In this document: positions 17,451-27,290 of the stretch, piece by piece
How positions within the stretch are numbered: the first letter of the stretch is position 1
How the letters are laid out: each line of letters begins with the position of its first letter
DNA from: Pseudovibrio exalbescens DSM 16456
GTDB lineage: Bacteria; Pseudomonadota; Alphaproteobacteria; Rhizobiales; Stappiaceae
Direction of reading: 5' to 3'
DNA length: 64,000 nucleotides
Assembly (NCBI RefSeq): GCF_000422785.1
Contig: NZ_AUGS01000017.1
Location: forward strand, 23,348 to 87,347
Notes under the pieces: model-generated
Database searches by the model: none
Told to the model about the DNA's origin: nothing
The model's input: only the letters and a program-made list of their open reading frames with translations
Translations under genes and position numbers: made by a program

Positions 17451-17984
17451 ATGAAAAGCACTTCAACTCAATACGGGACCATTGCTGTAACTTTGCATTG
17501 GCTTAGCGCCGCGGTAATCGTTGCGCTTTTGGCTTCAGGTTTTTTGTCGGGCGCTGCTACAGGTGAGGTAGGGCGTAAAACCATTCTCGCAGCTCATGTG
17601 CCCATGGGACTGGGTGTTTTGGTTCTTACCGTGCTAAGGATTCTTTGGTGGCTTGTGGCGGATCGCAAGCCGCTCCCGGGCTCTACTGCAAATATGTGGC
17701 AGCACAGGCTGGCACAGATTGTCCATGCACTAACCTATGTTCTCATTCTGCTGCTTTGCATTAGCGGCATTGGTATGATGGCGTTAACGGGCGCCGCTGG
17801 GGTGCTGTTCGATGTTACAGCTGGCCCTCTTCCAGATTTTACCGAGGTTGCGCCGCGGGCATTACATGGTTTGGGTGCGCGTTTATTGATGGCCTTGTTG
17901 GCCCTTCATGTTGTGGCGGCGTTGTACCATCACTTCGTTCGCCGGGATCAGCCGATTTCTCGCATGTGGTATGCGCAGAAATGA
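17451..17984 (+). CDS. Cytochrome b561 family membrane protein
   Basis: A 177-residue, four-helix protein. Histidines fit the b-type haem ligands of the bacterial cytochrome b561/YodB family: LHWLSAAVI in helix 1, AAHVPMGLGV in helix 2, and ALHGLGARLLMALLALHVVAALYHHFV near the C-terminus. It carries electrons in the inner membrane, perhaps from quinol to a periplasmic acceptor. Control by the divergent MarR protein is likely, given the operator repeats between them. Confidence 0.85.
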   Translation: MKSTSTQYGTIAVTLHWLSAAVIVALLASGFLSGAATGEVGRKTILAAHVPMGLGVLVLTVLRILWWLVADRKPLPGSTANMWQHRLAQIVHALTYVLILLLCISGIGMMALTGAAGVLFDVTAGPLPDFTEVAPRALHGLGARLLMALLALHVVAALYHHFVRRDQPISRMWYAQK

Positions 17985-18031
17985 TACTCGTCAGAGCTGT
18001 TGTCCATCATCAACAATGCGCGGGCCATGCG

Positions 18032-18799
18032 TTAGGATGAACCGGTGGTTTGTATGTCAGGCGTGATCAGGCATGATCGAAAAAAGTCTGGGTTCTCACT
18101 CAAAAAGTCGGGGGAGTAGTAGCGTTTCACGGCTGCTGCTTCCGATGCTGACAATGCAAACCTTGTTTCGCTGGTAAGAGTGTGTCGTTTGCCGTCTTCG
18201 TCATTCCAGATCGTATTCAGTGCAATGACGTAGTTTCCAGGCTCAACCCAATCAATCAAAGGCTGGTAGGCATTGCTCAGTGCAGAAATCAACTCCGGGT
18301 CGATGTCGTACTCTTCCTCGATGTCGAAAGAAAAGCCGCTGTAACCGAGGGCGTCGTCGAGACGAGGCAGCAACACACGCATGGCTTCGATGTTCTGATT
18401 GGACCAATCCGGATCAAAAACGGCGCTCGCGACCCAGTGTTCGGTTGGAGCTATTGCCTTTCTGACAAAGGGTTCGAAAACGGGCCGCATCAATGCGTCG
18501 ACCTTTTTCTCCGATTGCACTCGTGGGTCCTGGAAATCCGCCACGAGGGTGCCTTGTTGGTCCCTTAATTTCAGGCGAATTGAAAGAATGGTGGCGTATC
18601 CATCGCCAACATTTTGGTAAGGCACTTTGGTTGTTAAAAATACGCCTTGCTTGCCGCAGCGAAGGGCGAAGTCGGCGATTTCATCCTCCACGACCTCACC
18701 AGACTGGAAGTAAGTATAAAGCGGCGGAAATTGGCTCGCGACCAGCGCTGCCAATGCAATAATCGTCGCCCCAACGGATGAGATGCGTTCAATATTCAT
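18032..18799 (-). CDS. Unknown protein with N-terminal membrane anchor
   Basis: A 255-residue protein of unknown function. One hydrophobic segment (residues 8-26, VGATIIALAALVASQFPPL) could be an anchor with the rest outside the cytoplasm or, less likely, inside. The remainder is soluble and mixed alpha/beta. A segment of alternating hydrophobic strands (VPYQNVGDGYATILSIRLKL) and a late NYVIALNTIW strand suggest an immunoglobulin-like or beta-sandwich domain, which is only a guess. It converges on cytochrome b561 and has no clear operon partner. Confidence 0.55.
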   Translation of the reverse strand: MNIERISSVGATIIALAALVASQFPPLYTYFQSGEVVEDEIADFALRCGKQGVFLTTKVPYQNVGDGYATILSIRLKLRDQQGTLVADFQDPRVQSEKKVDALMRPVFEPFVRKAIAPTEHWVASAVFDPDWSNQNIEAMRVLLPRLDDALGYSGFSFDIEEEYDIDPELISALSNAYQPLIDWVEPGNYVIALNTIWNDEDGKRHTLTSETRFALSASEAAAVKRYYSPDFLSENPDFFRSCLITPDIQTTGSS

Positions 18800-18921
18800 G
18801 AAAAATCCAGAGTTTGAAATTTTTACTACGCCAAGAACACCAAAAACGAGAGTAGCGTAGCAATGGATATTTTCAATTGTACTTGTGATCGCGTTTGCGT
18901 CTCATCATCGCGTGAAACAAG

Positions 18922-19956
18922 TTAGCGCCGTCTCGCTGTTGATTGTCGTGGAACCAATTCAAAGCCCACATCCTGATTGCGGTCAGCAACGGATCCTGGC
19001 TCTGCAATTTCATCCAGAATCATCTGAATGGCACGCCGTCCGATATCATAGCGCGGGGTGGCAACGGAGGTGATTTCCGGCATCATGTTGCGGGCGATAT
19101 CAATATCGTTGAAACCGCAAATGCCCAGATCATCCGGCACCTGAATGTTACGGCGTTGTGCTTCGGTCAAGACGCCGATTGCAAGGTCATCATTGTTGCA
19201 AAGAATGGCGTCAACGTCCGGGGTCTTCGCCAAAAGCGCCTCAAACAGTTGCCGTCCCATGCTGACGGATGACGGCTGCAGGGTTGTAACTATGCGCTTT
19301 TCATCCAGCTTGCCTGCGTCCTTGCATACGTCCTTGAACCCCTCATAGCGGGCCTGCGACCGCGGATCCATTCGGGCTCCAAGGAACCCAAGTTTTGTAT
19401 ATCCTTGTTCCAAAAGATGGCGGGTCGCGGTTCGGGCAGCCTCTTTGTGATCAAATCCGATCGCCATGTCTGCGGGCTGAGGGCCGATATCCATGATTTG
19501 CACCAGAGGGCAGGGGGCGTTTTTCAGCATGCGTGTTGCTTCTTGGGTCTGATCAAAACCTGAGAGGATCAAACCAGCTGGTTTTTGCCGTAAGAATACC
19601 CGCAATAGTTCCTGCTCTTTCAGTGCGCTATACCGAAAGTTGCCGATTTGGACGAAAAATCGGGTTTCTTCAATCCCATCGTAGACTCCGCGCACAACAT
19701 CGGCGAAAACATTGTTTGTAAGGGATGGTACGAGCAGGCCGATCGTCGTCGAGGTCTTGGATGCCAGTGCAGATGCGGCCGGATCCGGTGCATATCCCAG
19801 TTTGGCAATTGCCGCTTCGACTTTCAGGCGCGATGCCTTTGATACCTTCTCAGGACTCCGGATGGTGCGCGATACAGTGATTGCGCTAACACCGGCCTCT
19901 CTGGCTACATCACTCAGTGTCGGACTGGCTGTGGGTGAATAACTTCCTTTTTTCAT
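18922..19956 (-). CDS. LacI family transcriptional regulator of sugar-acid uptake
   Basis: A 344-residue LacI/GalR protein. The DNA-binding head (TLSDVAREAGVSAITVSRTI, residues ~13-32) and hinge helix (YAPDPAASALAS) are followed by a periplasmic-binding-protein-like effector domain (GLLVPSLTNNVFADVVRG, ICNN-type ILCNNDDLAIGV and GICGFNDIDIARNM). It resembles GntR-type regulators of gluconate-like acids. It is divergent from a TRAP transporter/dehydratase operon, with LacI-type palindromes in the 160-base gap, so it most likely represses that operon until a sugar acid is bound. Confidence 0.9.
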   Translation of the reverse strand: MKKGSYSPTASPTLSDVAREAGVSAITVSRTIRSPEKVSKASRLKVEAAIAKLGYAPDPAASALASKTSTTIGLLVPSLTNNVFADVVRGVYDGIEETRFFVQIGNFRYSALKEQELLRVFLRQKPAGLILSGFDQTQEATRMLKNAPCPLVQIMDIGPQPADMAIGFDHKEAARTATRHLLEQGYTKLGFLGARMDPRSQARYEGFKDVCKDAGKLDEKRIVTTLQPSSVSMGRQLFEALLAKTPDVDAILCNNDDLAIGVLTEAQRRNIQVPDDLGICGFNDIDIARNMMPEITSVATPRYDIGRRAIQMILDEIAEPGSVADRNQDVGFELVPRQSTARRR

Positions 19957-20016
19957 AGCTTTAAATATGTCTCTCAGGTTTCTTTCGCAGAATCTTACAC
20001 GAACTTTTTGACAAAT

Positions 20017-20040
20017 GATAGCGCTAACATTAGTGTTATA
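20017..20040. promoter_or_regulatory. LacI-type operators before the TRAP operon
   Basis: ATGATAGCGCTAACAT (20017-20032) is a palindrome around a central AGCGCT with one mismatched pair. It overlaps TAACA-TTAG-TGTTA (20027-20040). They lie between the lacI-type gene and the TRAP binding protein and fit control of both. Confidence 0.65.
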
Positions 20041-20116
20041 TCACTCGCTTCGATCACTGGGCAAGAGCAGCCTTCCCAGGTCGATGTTGGGCTAATCTAT
20101 TCCCGGGAGGAAAGAA

Positions 20117-21148
20117 ATGACGTTTTCCAATATTCGAGTTCTACTTTTGGGCGGTGTTGCAGTCGGCATGATGGCAACAAGCGCCATGGCGCAGGAATAC
20201 ACTTTCCGCATTCAGTCGTCTGACCCTGCAGGTAACACCAACTTCCTTCTCCAAAAAGAATGGGCCGAGATGGTGGAGAAGAAGACCGACGGTCGTGTCG
20301 AAGTCGAGATGCTCCCGGTTGAGACCATCGTCGCGCATAGTGAGACCCAGGATGCCGTTGCAGCGGGCATCATTGATGGTCACTTCACCGATACCTCCTA
20401 CTTTGCGGGCAAGGATCCTGCCTTTGGGCTGATTGCGAACCCGGTAGGTGCGTGGGCGTCGCCGCAGCAAATGTTTGACTTCATGTACAATGGCGGCGGT
20501 GCCGAGCTGATGAATGAAATGCTGAACCCCTATGGTTTGCAGTTCCTTGGCGCGACAACACCGGGTCTTGAAGCATTCGTTTCCAAAGTGCCGCTGGATG
20601 GGGTGGATGACCTGAAGGGGCTGAAGCTCCGGGCGCCAGAAGGCATGGTGCAAAAAGTGTTTGCGGCAGCTGGTGCAGCTCCGGTGAACCTGCCGGGTTC
20701 GGAAGTCTTCACAGCACTGGACAAGGGTGTGATTGACGCGGCGGACTACAACACCTTCTCGACCAATGAAGCGCAGGGTCTGCACGATATCGCCAAGCAT
20801 CCGGTCTATCCAGGTTTCCACTCCATGCCGCTTATCGAGGTAAGCGTGAACAAGGTGAAGTGGGACTCGTTGCCAGAAGACCTGCAGAAGGCCATGTCCG
20901 AGAGTGTTCAGGAATTTGCCCAGTACCAGGCTGAAACTGTTCACAAACATGACCAGGAAGCTGCAGAAGCAGCGGCTGCAAGCGGCAAGGTCACCATTCA
21001 CGACTGGTCGGATGAGGAACGTGCCAAGTTCCGTTCAATCGCCCGCACTCAGTGGGAAGAGGCCGCATCTGCATCCGCCAATTCTCAGAAGGTCTACGAC
21101 ACGCTGATCTCCTATCTGGACGCCAACGGCTTGTTGGCCAAGGACTGA
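20117..21148 (+). CDS. TRAP transporter substrate-binding protein (DctP type)
   Basis: A 343-residue periplasmic protein with a signal peptide ending near AMA-QE (residue 25). It has the DctP-family layout, including the KLRAPEG and VNLPGSEVFTALDKGVIDAA segments, where an Arg binds the substrate carboxylate. It delivers an organic acid to the DctQM membrane parts encoded next. The IlvD/Edd dehydratase at the end of the operon points to an aldonic acid such as arabinonate, xylonate or gluconate. A strong ribosome site (GGGAGGAAAG) precedes the ATG. Confidence 0.9.
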   Translation: MTFSNIRVLLLGGVAVGMMATSAMAQEYTFRIQSSDPAGNTNFLLQKEWAEMVEKKTDGRVEVEMLPVETIVAHSETQDAVAAGIIDGHFTDTSYFAGKDPAFGLIANPVGAWASPQQMFDFMYNGGGAELMNEMLNPYGLQFLGATTPGLEAFVSKVPLDGVDDLKGLKLRAPEGMVQKVFAAAGAAPVNLPGSEVFTALDKGVIDAADYNTFSTNEAQGLHDIAKHPVYPGFHSMPLIEVSVNKVKWDSLPEDLQKAMSESVQEFAQYQAETVHKHDQEAAEAAAASGKVTIHDWSDEERAKFRSIARTQWEEAASASANSQKVYDTLISYLDANGLLAKD

Positions 21149-21168
21149 TCAACCCCTTCTGAATTCTC

Positions 21169-21193
21169 ACCTCCCGGCCCATCGCCGGGAGGT
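21169..21193 (+). terminator. Intercistronic hairpin after the TRAP binding-protein gene
   Basis: A perfect 10-bp stem (21169-21178 with 21184-21193) has a 5-base loop and no T tract. It probably stabilises or partly ends the mRNA so that the binding protein is made in excess over the membrane subunits. Confidence 0.6.
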
Positions 21194-21230
21194 CCGTCCT
21201 CGGACACACTAACTGGGGGGATGGCAGGAA

Positions 21231-21794
21231 ATGTCCGAAACTGAAAAACTAAAAGAACTTCAACATCAAGTGGCAGATGGCGCGATCCCTGAAGCTGGGC
21301 TTCTGGGCCGCTTGGTGGTGAAACTCGGGATGGTATTTGCCATCGGCATTGTGCTCTCGGCGTTGATCCTCTTTTACGAGGTGATCATGCGCTATGTCTT
21401 CAACTCCCCAACCGTTTGGGCGCACGAAACTGTCGTTTTTTTGAGCGCAATTGCGTTCATTTTCGGTGGTTTGTACGCAGCTGCGCTCAACCGGCACATT
21501 CGGGTCGTACTGATTTACGACACGTTGGGACCGCGGTTGCGGCGTGCCTTTGATGTGATCATCTCGGCAGTCTGCATGATCTCATCCGGCTTTTTCGCCT
21601 GGGCGTCCTGGCAGAGCGTCAAGCGTGCTGTTTGGACACCGACGGGTGACATTCACATCGAAACAAGCGGAAGCGCATGGAACCCGCCCTATCCGGGCAT
21701 GATGAAGGTGTTCCTGCTTGTCATTCTGGTGGTTTTGGCGGTGCAGTTTTTCGTCCTCGCGATCAACTATGCCCGGCGCAAGGTTGAAGACTGA
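21231..21794 (+). CDS. TRAP transporter small membrane subunit (DctQ type)
   Basis: A 187-residue protein with four helices, typical of the DctQ subunit. The segment VIMRYVFNSPTVWAHETVVFLSAIAFIFGG holds the conserved RYxFxxPxxWxxE motif, and LNRHIRVVLIYDTL follows. It pairs with the large DctM subunit, whose ATG overlaps its stop codon by one base. An unusual feature is the N-terminal ~25-residue hydrophilic extension before the first helix. Confidence 0.9.
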   Translation: MSETEKLKELQHQVADGAIPEAGLLGRLVVKLGMVFAIGIVLSALILFYEVIMRYVFNSPTVWAHETVVFLSAIAFIFGGLYAAALNRHIRVVLIYDTLGPRLRRAFDVIISAVCMISSGFFAWASWQSVKRAVWTPTGDIHIETSGSAWNPPYPGMMKVFLLVILVVLAVQFFVLAINYARRKVED

Positions 21795-23116
21795 TGGATT
21801 TCTCTTTCATTCCTGACTTACAGGCCCTCGGAATTGAGGGGGCCACTCTGGCGATGTTCATATCGCTGCTCGCCCTGTTGCTGACGGGCATGCCGCTGGC
21901 GTTCGTGACGCTGCTCGTCGCGCTCATTTTCGCCCTCGGCTGGTTCGGTCCCATGGCCTTGCCACTGATCACAAGCCGTATCTTCAGCTTTGTGAACTCA
22001 TTCGTATTCGTCTCTGTGCCCATGTTCGTGCTGATGGCGGCCATTCTTGACCGCTCAGGCATAGCACGCGACCTGTTTGATGCCATGAAGGTGCTTGCTG
22101 GCCGTATCCGTGGCGGTGTGGCGATCCAGACCTTGATGGTGGCCGTTATCCTTGCAGCCATGTCCGGCATCATCGGCGGTGAAGTGATCCTTCTGGGTCT
22201 GCTGGCCCTGCCGCAAATGCTGCGCTTGGGGTACGACCGACGGCTGGCCATTGGCGTGTGCTGTGCCGGTGGTGCTTTGGGAACCATGGTTCCGCCATCA
22301 ATCGTGTTGATCATCTACGGTCTGACGGCGAACGTGTCTATCGGCGAACTGTTCACCTCCGCGTTCCTGCCTGGCTTCATGCTCGCCAGCTTTTATGCAG
22401 CCTATATCCTGTTCCGGGCCTACATGAACCCGGAGATGGCCCCAATTGCAACGCCAGAGGAAATGACCACGCGCGAGAAACTGCGGTTGCTGAAGGGTTT
22501 GTTCCTCCCTGTGCTGGTTGTGATCTTTGTTCTCGGATCCATCTACGGTGGTATCGCTTCGGTTACGGAAGCGTCGGCAATCGGCGTGATCGGGGTGACG
22601 CTCTCTACCGTGATCCGTGGCGAGTTCTCCAAGGATCTGATTATAGGTGCGGCCAAGCAGACCCTTAGAACAGTGGGCATGATCGTGTGGATCGGCATCG
22701 GTGCCTCTGCGCTGGTCGGTGTGTTCAACCTGATGGGTGGTATCACGTTTGTTTCCAACCTCATTCAGGGCGTCTCTGAAGAACCGATTATCGTGATCTT
22801 GTTCATGATGGGCATCCTGTTCGTGCTTGGGATGTTTCTCGACTGGGTTGGAATTGCGCTGCTGTGCATGCCGATCTTCGTGCCGATCGTGAGGGATCTT
22901 GGCTATGACCCGGTATGGTTCGGCGTTGTGTTCGCCATGAACATGCAGGTCAGCTTCCTGTCGCCGCCGTTTGGACCGGCCGCCTTCTATCTCAAGTCGG
23001 TGGCGCCTGACGACATCTCTTTGGGTGAGATTTTCCGCTCGCTGTTGCCATTCATCTGCCTGCAGATCCTCGCTCTGTTCATCATCATCATGTTCCCCGG
23101 CATCACCGGACACTAG
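21794..23116 (+). CDS. TRAP transporter large permease subunit (DctM type)
   Basis: A 440-residue protein with about 12 helices. It has the DctM motifs [37 protein letters not shown] near the N-terminus, [17 protein letters not shown] in the middle, and [18 protein letters not shown] near the C-terminus. This subunit forms the sodium-coupled pathway for the acid delivered by the binding protein. The start overlaps the dctQ stop by one base, so the two are translationally coupled. Confidence 0.92.
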   Translation: MDFSFIPDLQALGIEGATLAMFISLLALLLTGMPLAFVTLLVALIFALGWFGPMALPLITSRIFSFVNSFVFVSVPMFVLMAAILDRSGIARDLFDAMKVLAGRIRGGVAIQTLMVAVILAAMSGIIGGEVILLGLLALPQMLRLGYDRRLAIGVCCAGGALGTMVPPSIVLIIYGLTANVSIGELFTSAFLPGFMLASFYAAYILFRAYMNPEMAPIATPEEMTTREKLRLLKGLFLPVLVVIFVLGSIYGGIASVTEASAIGVIGVTLSTVIRGEFSKDLIIGAAKQTLRTVGMIVWIGIGASALVGVFNLMGGITFVSNLIQGVSEEPIIVILFMMGILFVLGMFLDWVGIALLCMPIFVPIVRDLGYDPVWFGVVFAMNMQVSFLSPPFGPAAFYLKSVAPDDISLGEIFRSLLPFICLQILALFIIIMFPGITGH

Positions 23117-23147
23117 GCCTGCCATCGGCAGGCCCCCGCCCGGGGGC
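23117..23147 (+). other. Double hairpin between dctM and the dehydratase gene
   Basis: GCCTGCC-ATC-GGCAGGC (23117-23133) is followed at once by a second GC-rich inverted repeat (C-run pairing with G-run, about 23133-23147). No T tract follows, so it is more likely a processing or stabilising element than a full terminator. Confidence 0.45.
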
Positions 23148-23165
23148 TGGACACTGGAGAAAGCC

Positions 23166-24965
23166 ATGACCAAAAAAACGCCCAAGCGGCCTCTACGCTC
23201 AGAGGCGTGGTTCAACGATCTGAGTGATCCGGAGATGACGGCTCTTTACGTCGAGCGCTATTTCAATTTCGGTTTGACACCGGAGGAGTTGCGCTCGGGG
23301 AAGCCGATAATCGGGATTGCTCAAACTGGCTCCGATTTATCACCGTGCAATCGACATCACCTTGAACTGGCAACGCGGGTGCGTGACGGCATTCGCGAAG
23401 CTGGCGGGGTGCCACTTGAAATTCCGGTTCACCCGATTCAGGAGACCGGCAAACGCCCCACGGCCATGCTCGACCGCAACCTGGCCTATCTGGGGTTGGT
23501 CGAGGCCTTGTTCGGCTATCCCATTGATGGGGTGGTCTTGACGATCGGCTGTGACAAGACCACGCCAGCTCTGCTGATGGCGGCGTCGACTGTCAACATT
23601 CCGGCTCTTGCGTTTTCAGTTGGTCCCATGCTGAACGGCTGGTACCAGGGCGAGCGTGCGGGTTCGGGATCGGTCATCTGGAAGGCGCGGCAGAAACATG
23701 CGGCTGGCGAAATCGATGGCGAGCAGTTCCTGCAAATGGCCTCTTCCTCAGCGCCATCGGTTGGATACTGCAACACCATGGGGACTGCCTCCACCATGAA
23801 CAGTCTGGCCGAAGCCCTTGGCATGCAGCTGCCAGGGTCGGCATCGATCCCGGCACCTTACCGGGAACGGTCGCAGATGGCCTATTACACCGGTGAACGT
23901 ATTGTTCAGATGGTGCATGAAGACCTCAAACCTTCTGACATCATGAGCCGAGAAGCGTTTGAAAACGCCGTTGTGGTCAACTCTGCCATTGGCGGGTCGA
24001 CAAATGCGCCCATTCACCTGTCTGCTGTTGCACGTCAGTTGGGATTGGAGCTGACCAATGCGGACTGGGAACGTCTGGGCTACGAGGTGCCGTTGTTGGC
24101 CAATGTGCAACCGGCTGGAGAGTACCTGAGTGAGGACTTCCATTTGGCGGGAGGATTGCCTGCGGTCATTGGCGAGTTGCTGCGCGCCGGCAAGATACCA
24201 CACCCCAAGGCGGTTACGGCCAGTGGGCTCCCATTCGAGGATCTCTACAAGGAGTGCCAGATTCAGGATGAGGATGTGATCCGGCCATTGTCCAATCCAT
24301 TGACCCCTCACGCAGGCTTCCTGAACATGACGGGAAACCTGTTTGATACCGCGATCATGAAAACTTCGGTCATCAATGACGAGTTTCGTAACCGCTATTT
24401 GTCCAATCCGGATGATCCAGAGGCCTATGAAGGAACTGCTTTTGTCTTCGAAGGACCGGAAGACTTTCACAAACGCATTGACGATCCGGCGTTGAACATA
24501 ACCCCGCAAAGCGTGTTGGTCATGCGAGGGGCGGGCCCGAAGGGCTACCCCGGAGGAGCGGAAGTCGTCAACATGCGGCCACCGGCATATTTGCTGAAGC
24601 AGGGCGTGACGACGTTGCCTTGCATTGGCGATGGACGCCAGTCGGGGACATCGGGATCCGCTTCCATTCTCAATGCCTCACCCGAGGCGGCAGATGGTGG
24701 CAATCTGGCTATCCTGAAGGATGGGGATCGCCTGCGCGTGGACTTGAAGAAGCGTCAGGTCATCCTGCTGGTTTCCGATGAAGAGATCGCCGCGCGCCGT
24801 AGCGCACTGGAGGCAGCGGGTGGCTTCCATGGACCTGAAAGCCAAACACCCTGGCAGCAACTATTCCGCCAGCATGTGCGCCCGTTCAGTGAAGGGATGA
24901 TCTTGGAAGACGCCGACAAGTATCAAGACATAGGCAACTCCAAGACGCCTCGGCACAGCCACTAA
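23166..24965 (+). CDS. IlvD/Edd family sugar-acid dehydratase (L-arabinonate dehydratase-like)
   Basis: A 599-residue protein from [12 protein letters not shown]; the frame is open upstream inside dctM, but the gap contains the ribosome site (TGGAGAAA). Enzymes of this family use a [2Fe-2S] cluster and Mg2+ to remove water from C2-C3 of aldonic acids. The cluster cysteines are visible: Cys61 (SPCN), Cys129 (IGCDKT) and Cys202 ([10 protein letters not shown]). The length and the [31 protein letters not shown] start fit the arabinonate/xylonate branch better than IlvD. It is coupled to a TRAP importer and LacI control. The exact substrate is inference. Confidence 0.88.
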   Translation: MTKKTPKRPLRSEAWFNDLSDPEMTALYVERYFNFGLTPEELRSGKPIIGIAQTGSDLSPCNRHHLELATRVRDGIREAGGVPLEIPVHPIQETGKRPTAMLDRNLAYLGLVEALFGYPIDGVVLTIGCDKTTPALLMAASTVNIPALAFSVGPMLNGWYQGERAGSGSVIWKARQKHAAGEIDGEQFLQMASSSAPSVGYCNTMGTASTMNSLAEALGMQLPGSASIPAPYRERSQMAYYTGERIVQMVHEDLKPSDIMSREAFENAVVVNSAIGGSTNAPIHLSAVARQLGLELTNADWERLGYEVPLLANVQPAGEYLSEDFHLAGGLPAVIGELLRAGKIPHPKAVTASGLPFEDLYKECQIQDEDVIRPLSNPLTPHAGFLNMTGNLFDTAIMKTSVINDEFRNRYLSNPDDPEAYEGTAFVFEGPEDFHKRIDDPALNITPQSVLVMRGAGPKGYPGGAEVVNMRPPAYLLKQGVTTLPCIGDGRQSGTSGSASILNASPEAADGGNLAILKDGDRLRVDLKKRQVILLVSDEEIAARRSALEAAGGFHGPESQTPWQQLFRQHVRPFSEGMILEDADKYQDIGNSKTPRHSH

Positions 24966-25023
24966 AGCTGTATGACTTGCGGAAGGGTCGACCATTTCCT
25001 CCTATAGGGCCGGCCTTGACGAC

Positions 25024-25070
25024 GAAGCCTCCACGTGTGTGCGGAACTGGCGCGTGGAGGCTTCTTTTTT
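25024..25070 (+). terminator. Rho-independent terminator of the TRAP/dehydratase operon
   Basis: A perfect 12-bp stem (25024-25035 with 25053-25064) is followed by six T's. It lies about 60 bases after the dehydratase stop and just before the convergent ABC operon. Confidence 0.9.
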
Positions 25071-25078
25071 CAAAATCG

Positions 25079-25822
25079 CTAAAGGGCGCTTGGCAGCACT
25101 TTGCGCAGGAATGCCTTGGTCCGATCATCCTCCGGTGCAGAGAAGATCTTTGAGGGCGGGCCTTGCTCGACGATCCGGCCGCCTTCCATGAAGATTACCC
25201 GATCAGCGATGTCTTTGGCAAAGCTCATCTCGTGGGTAACGATCAGCATGGTGCGGTGCTGGTCGGCAACCCGTTTCATGAGCTGCAGCACTTCCTCCAC
25301 CCATTCCGGGTCGAGCGCGGAGGTCGGCTCGTCCACCAGCATCAGGTCCGTATCAACAGACATGGCGCGTCCAATGCCAACGCGCTGCTGCTGACCGCCC
25401 GAAAGCGCGGCAGGATAGGCGTCCGCCTTGTCTGCGAGGCCAATGGTGGCAAGGATCTCATCCGCCCTGTTCAGTGCCTCCTCACGGCCCCACTTGCGCA
25501 CGGTATAAAGACCTTCGGCAATGTTCTCGCGGGCGGTCTTGTTGGCAAACAGGGCGTAGTTCTGAAACACGAAGCTGGTGCGCAGGCGCAGGCGTTGAAT
25601 GTCCTTCGGGCTGGCCTTGGTCACGTCGATGGTTTCATCATCGAAGATGATTTCTCCGCCATCCGGCGTGTCGAGAAAGTTCAGGCAGCGCAGCAGCGTC
25701 GACTTGCCTGTGCCTGAAGGGCCAATGATGACAATGCGTTCGCCCTTTTCGATATCCAGATCGATGCCGTTCAGCACAGGCATTCCATTATAAATCTTAG
25801 TGAGGCCGCGGATCTTGATCAT
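25079..25822 (-). CDS. Polar amino-acid ABC transporter ATP-binding protein (GlnQ/HisP type)
   Basis: A 247-residue ATPase with Walker A GPSGTGKST (34-42), the Q-loop VFQNYALF, signature LSGGQQQR and Walker B LMLVDEPTSALDP, then the H-loop IVTHE. Length and motif spacing fit the GlnQ/HisP/ArtP group for polar amino acids or cystine. Its ATG overlaps the stop of the permease gene by 4 bases. It is the last gene of a three-gene operon (binding protein, permease, ATPase). Confidence 0.93.
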   Translation of the reverse strand: MIKIRGLTKIYNGMPVLNGIDLDIEKGERIVIIGPSGTGKSTLLRCLNFLDTPDGGEIIFDDETIDVTKASPKDIQRLRLRTSFVFQNYALFANKTARENIAEGLYTVRKWGREEALNRADEILATIGLADKADAYPAALSGGQQQRVGIGRAMSVDTDLMLVDEPTSALDPEWVEEVLQLMKRVADQHRTMLIVTHEMSFAKDIADRVIFMEGGRIVEQGPPSKIFSAPEDDRTKAFLRKVLPSAL

Positions 25823-26493
25823 CGTACAAATGCCTTCGACAGTCTGCCTTCCAGGCGCTGCTGGAAGAGGGAGAGCGCTTCAACGATCACCCAATAGAAC
25901 ACAGCGACCACGATGAAGGTTTCAAAGTAGAGGAAGCTGCCCGCCGCTTCCTTCTGGGCTGCGCCCATCAGCTCGGTCACCCCAAGTGTGAACGCCAGCG
26001 AGGTGCCCTTGATCAGGTCGATGAAGTAGTTGACCAGCGTCGGCGCGGCCACGCGCGAGGCCTGAGGCAGGATGATCCGGCGCATCATCTGCGCCATGGA
26101 CATGCCTATGGCCTTGGAGGCTTCCCACTGGCTGCGATCCACGCCAAGGATAGCGGCGCGAATGCTTTCTGCCATGTAGGCGGCGAAATGCAGGGTGAGG
26201 CCGATGATTGCGGCGGTCACACCGTCCAGCGCGGTGAGGACCGGAACCAGTTGGGGCAAGCCGTAATAGAACAGGAACAGCTGAACCAAGAGCGGTGTGC
26301 CGCGAAAGAAGGAGATGAACACCCGCGTGATGCCATCCAGAACCGGAATGCGCGCCACGCGGATGATCGCAAGCAGAGAGGCCAATGCGAGCGCCAGTGC
26401 CATCGATACCGAGGCCATGCCAAGGGTGAGGGGCACGTATTTCAGGAGCACGGGCACGAGCCCGAGCATGTACTCAATATCGAGCGCTCGCAT
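25819..26493 (-). CDS. Polar amino-acid ABC transporter permease (HisM/GlnP type)
   Basis: A 224-residue inner-membrane protein, started at MRALDIEYMLG; the frame continues 28 codons up, overlapping the binding-protein gene, but those residues are not permease-like. Five helices and the RGTPLLVQLFLFYYGLPQL motif mark the His/Glu/Gln/Arg/opine permease family. EASKAIGMSMAQMMRRIILPQASRVAAPTL forms the EAA loop that contacts the ATPase. A single permease gene implies a homodimer. Confidence 0.92.
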   Translation of the reverse strand: MRALDIEYMLGLVPVLLKYVPLTLGMASVSMALALALASLLAIIRVARIPVLDGITRVFISFFRGTPLLVQLFLFYYGLPQLVPVLTALDGVTAAIIGLTLHFAAYMAESIRAAILGVDRSQWEASKAIGMSMAQMMRRIILPQASRVAAPTLVNYFIDLIKGTSLAFTLGVTELMGAAQKEAAGSFLYFETFIVVAVFYWVIVEALSLFQQRLEGRLSKAFVR

Positions 26494-26546
26494 CAGTATT
26501 CTCTCTGCGCTTGGGGCCTTGCTGCTTGGGGGAAACAGAGGGCCGT

Positions 26547-27290
26547 TTATTTCTTGGTGATGTCCGCTTCGAACCACTTCTGCGAGATTTCGGCGAGCTT
26601 GCCGTTTTCCTTCAGGGTGGTTATGGCAGCGTCCACTTTTTCTGCCAGCGCCTTGCTCTCCTTGTCGGAGCGGAATGGCAGTGCGTTACGGATCTCGGAA
26701 AATGGCTCGCCAGCAAGGGCCAGCGGTAGCGGGGTTTCCTTGATCAGCTGTGCGGCGCTCACACGGTCCATGACGAAGGCATCAACACGGCCCAGAGCGG
26801 TTTCCTGTGCCAGATTGCTCTCATAGGTCTTGATGTTGATTTCGTCTGCATAGGGCAGCTCGCGCAGAAGCTGCTCGAAGTTGGAGCCCAGATTCACCGC
26901 CACGGAGCGCCCTTTTAGGGCCTCAACGCCGGTTACTTCGTCCTGATTACCATCTTTCACCACGACCTGCGCCCCGTCATAAACGTAGGGCTGGGTGAAA
27001 GTGAACTTGGCTTCGCGTTCTGGCGTAATGGTGATCTGGTTTGCAATGGTATCGATGCGGCCGGCTTCCAGCGCACCCACAAGGCCGGAAAAGCTCATGG
27101 TCACGAACTCGATGTCATCGCCGGTGACTTCGCCAACAGCGTTCATGACATCCACTTCAAAACCCTGAAGCTTGTCCTGTTGAACAAAGGTGAATGGGAA
27201 ATAGCCGCCGGACATGCCAACGCGGATGGTCTCAGCCTGAGCTGCCGGGATCGCGGTCAAAAGAGCCGCTGCTACAACAAGAGCACGCAT
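26547..27290 (-). CDS. Amino-acid ABC transporter substrate-binding protein
   Basis: A 247-residue periplasmic protein of SBP family 3, started at MRALVVAAALL. The signal peptide ends near AQA-ET. The stretch IRVGMSGGYFPFTFVQQDKLQGFEVDVMNAVG is the classic start of this family, and ITITPEREAKFTFTQPYVYDGAQ follows. It resembles cystine/polar amino-acid binders (FliY/TcyA type). First gene of the operon. Two strong inverted repeats stand upstream of its promoter. Confidence 0.9.
   Translation of the reverse strand: MRALVVAAALLTAIPAAQAETIRVGMSGGYFPFTFVQQDKLQGFEVDVMNAVGEVTGDDIEFVTMSFSGLVGALEAGRIDTIANQITITPEREAKFTFTQPYVYDGAQVVVKDGNQDEVTGVEALKGRSVAVNLGSNFEQLLRELPYADEINIKTYESNLAQETALGRVDAFVMDRVSAAQLIKETPLPLALAGEPFSEIRNALPFRSDKESKALAEKVDAAITTLKENGKLAEISQKWFEADITKK

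Noticed and set aside
22298..23215. Minus-strand frame opposite dctM
   Set aside because: The translation is very His/Glu/Arg/Asp-rich low-complexity sequence, typical for the complement of a membrane-protein gene.
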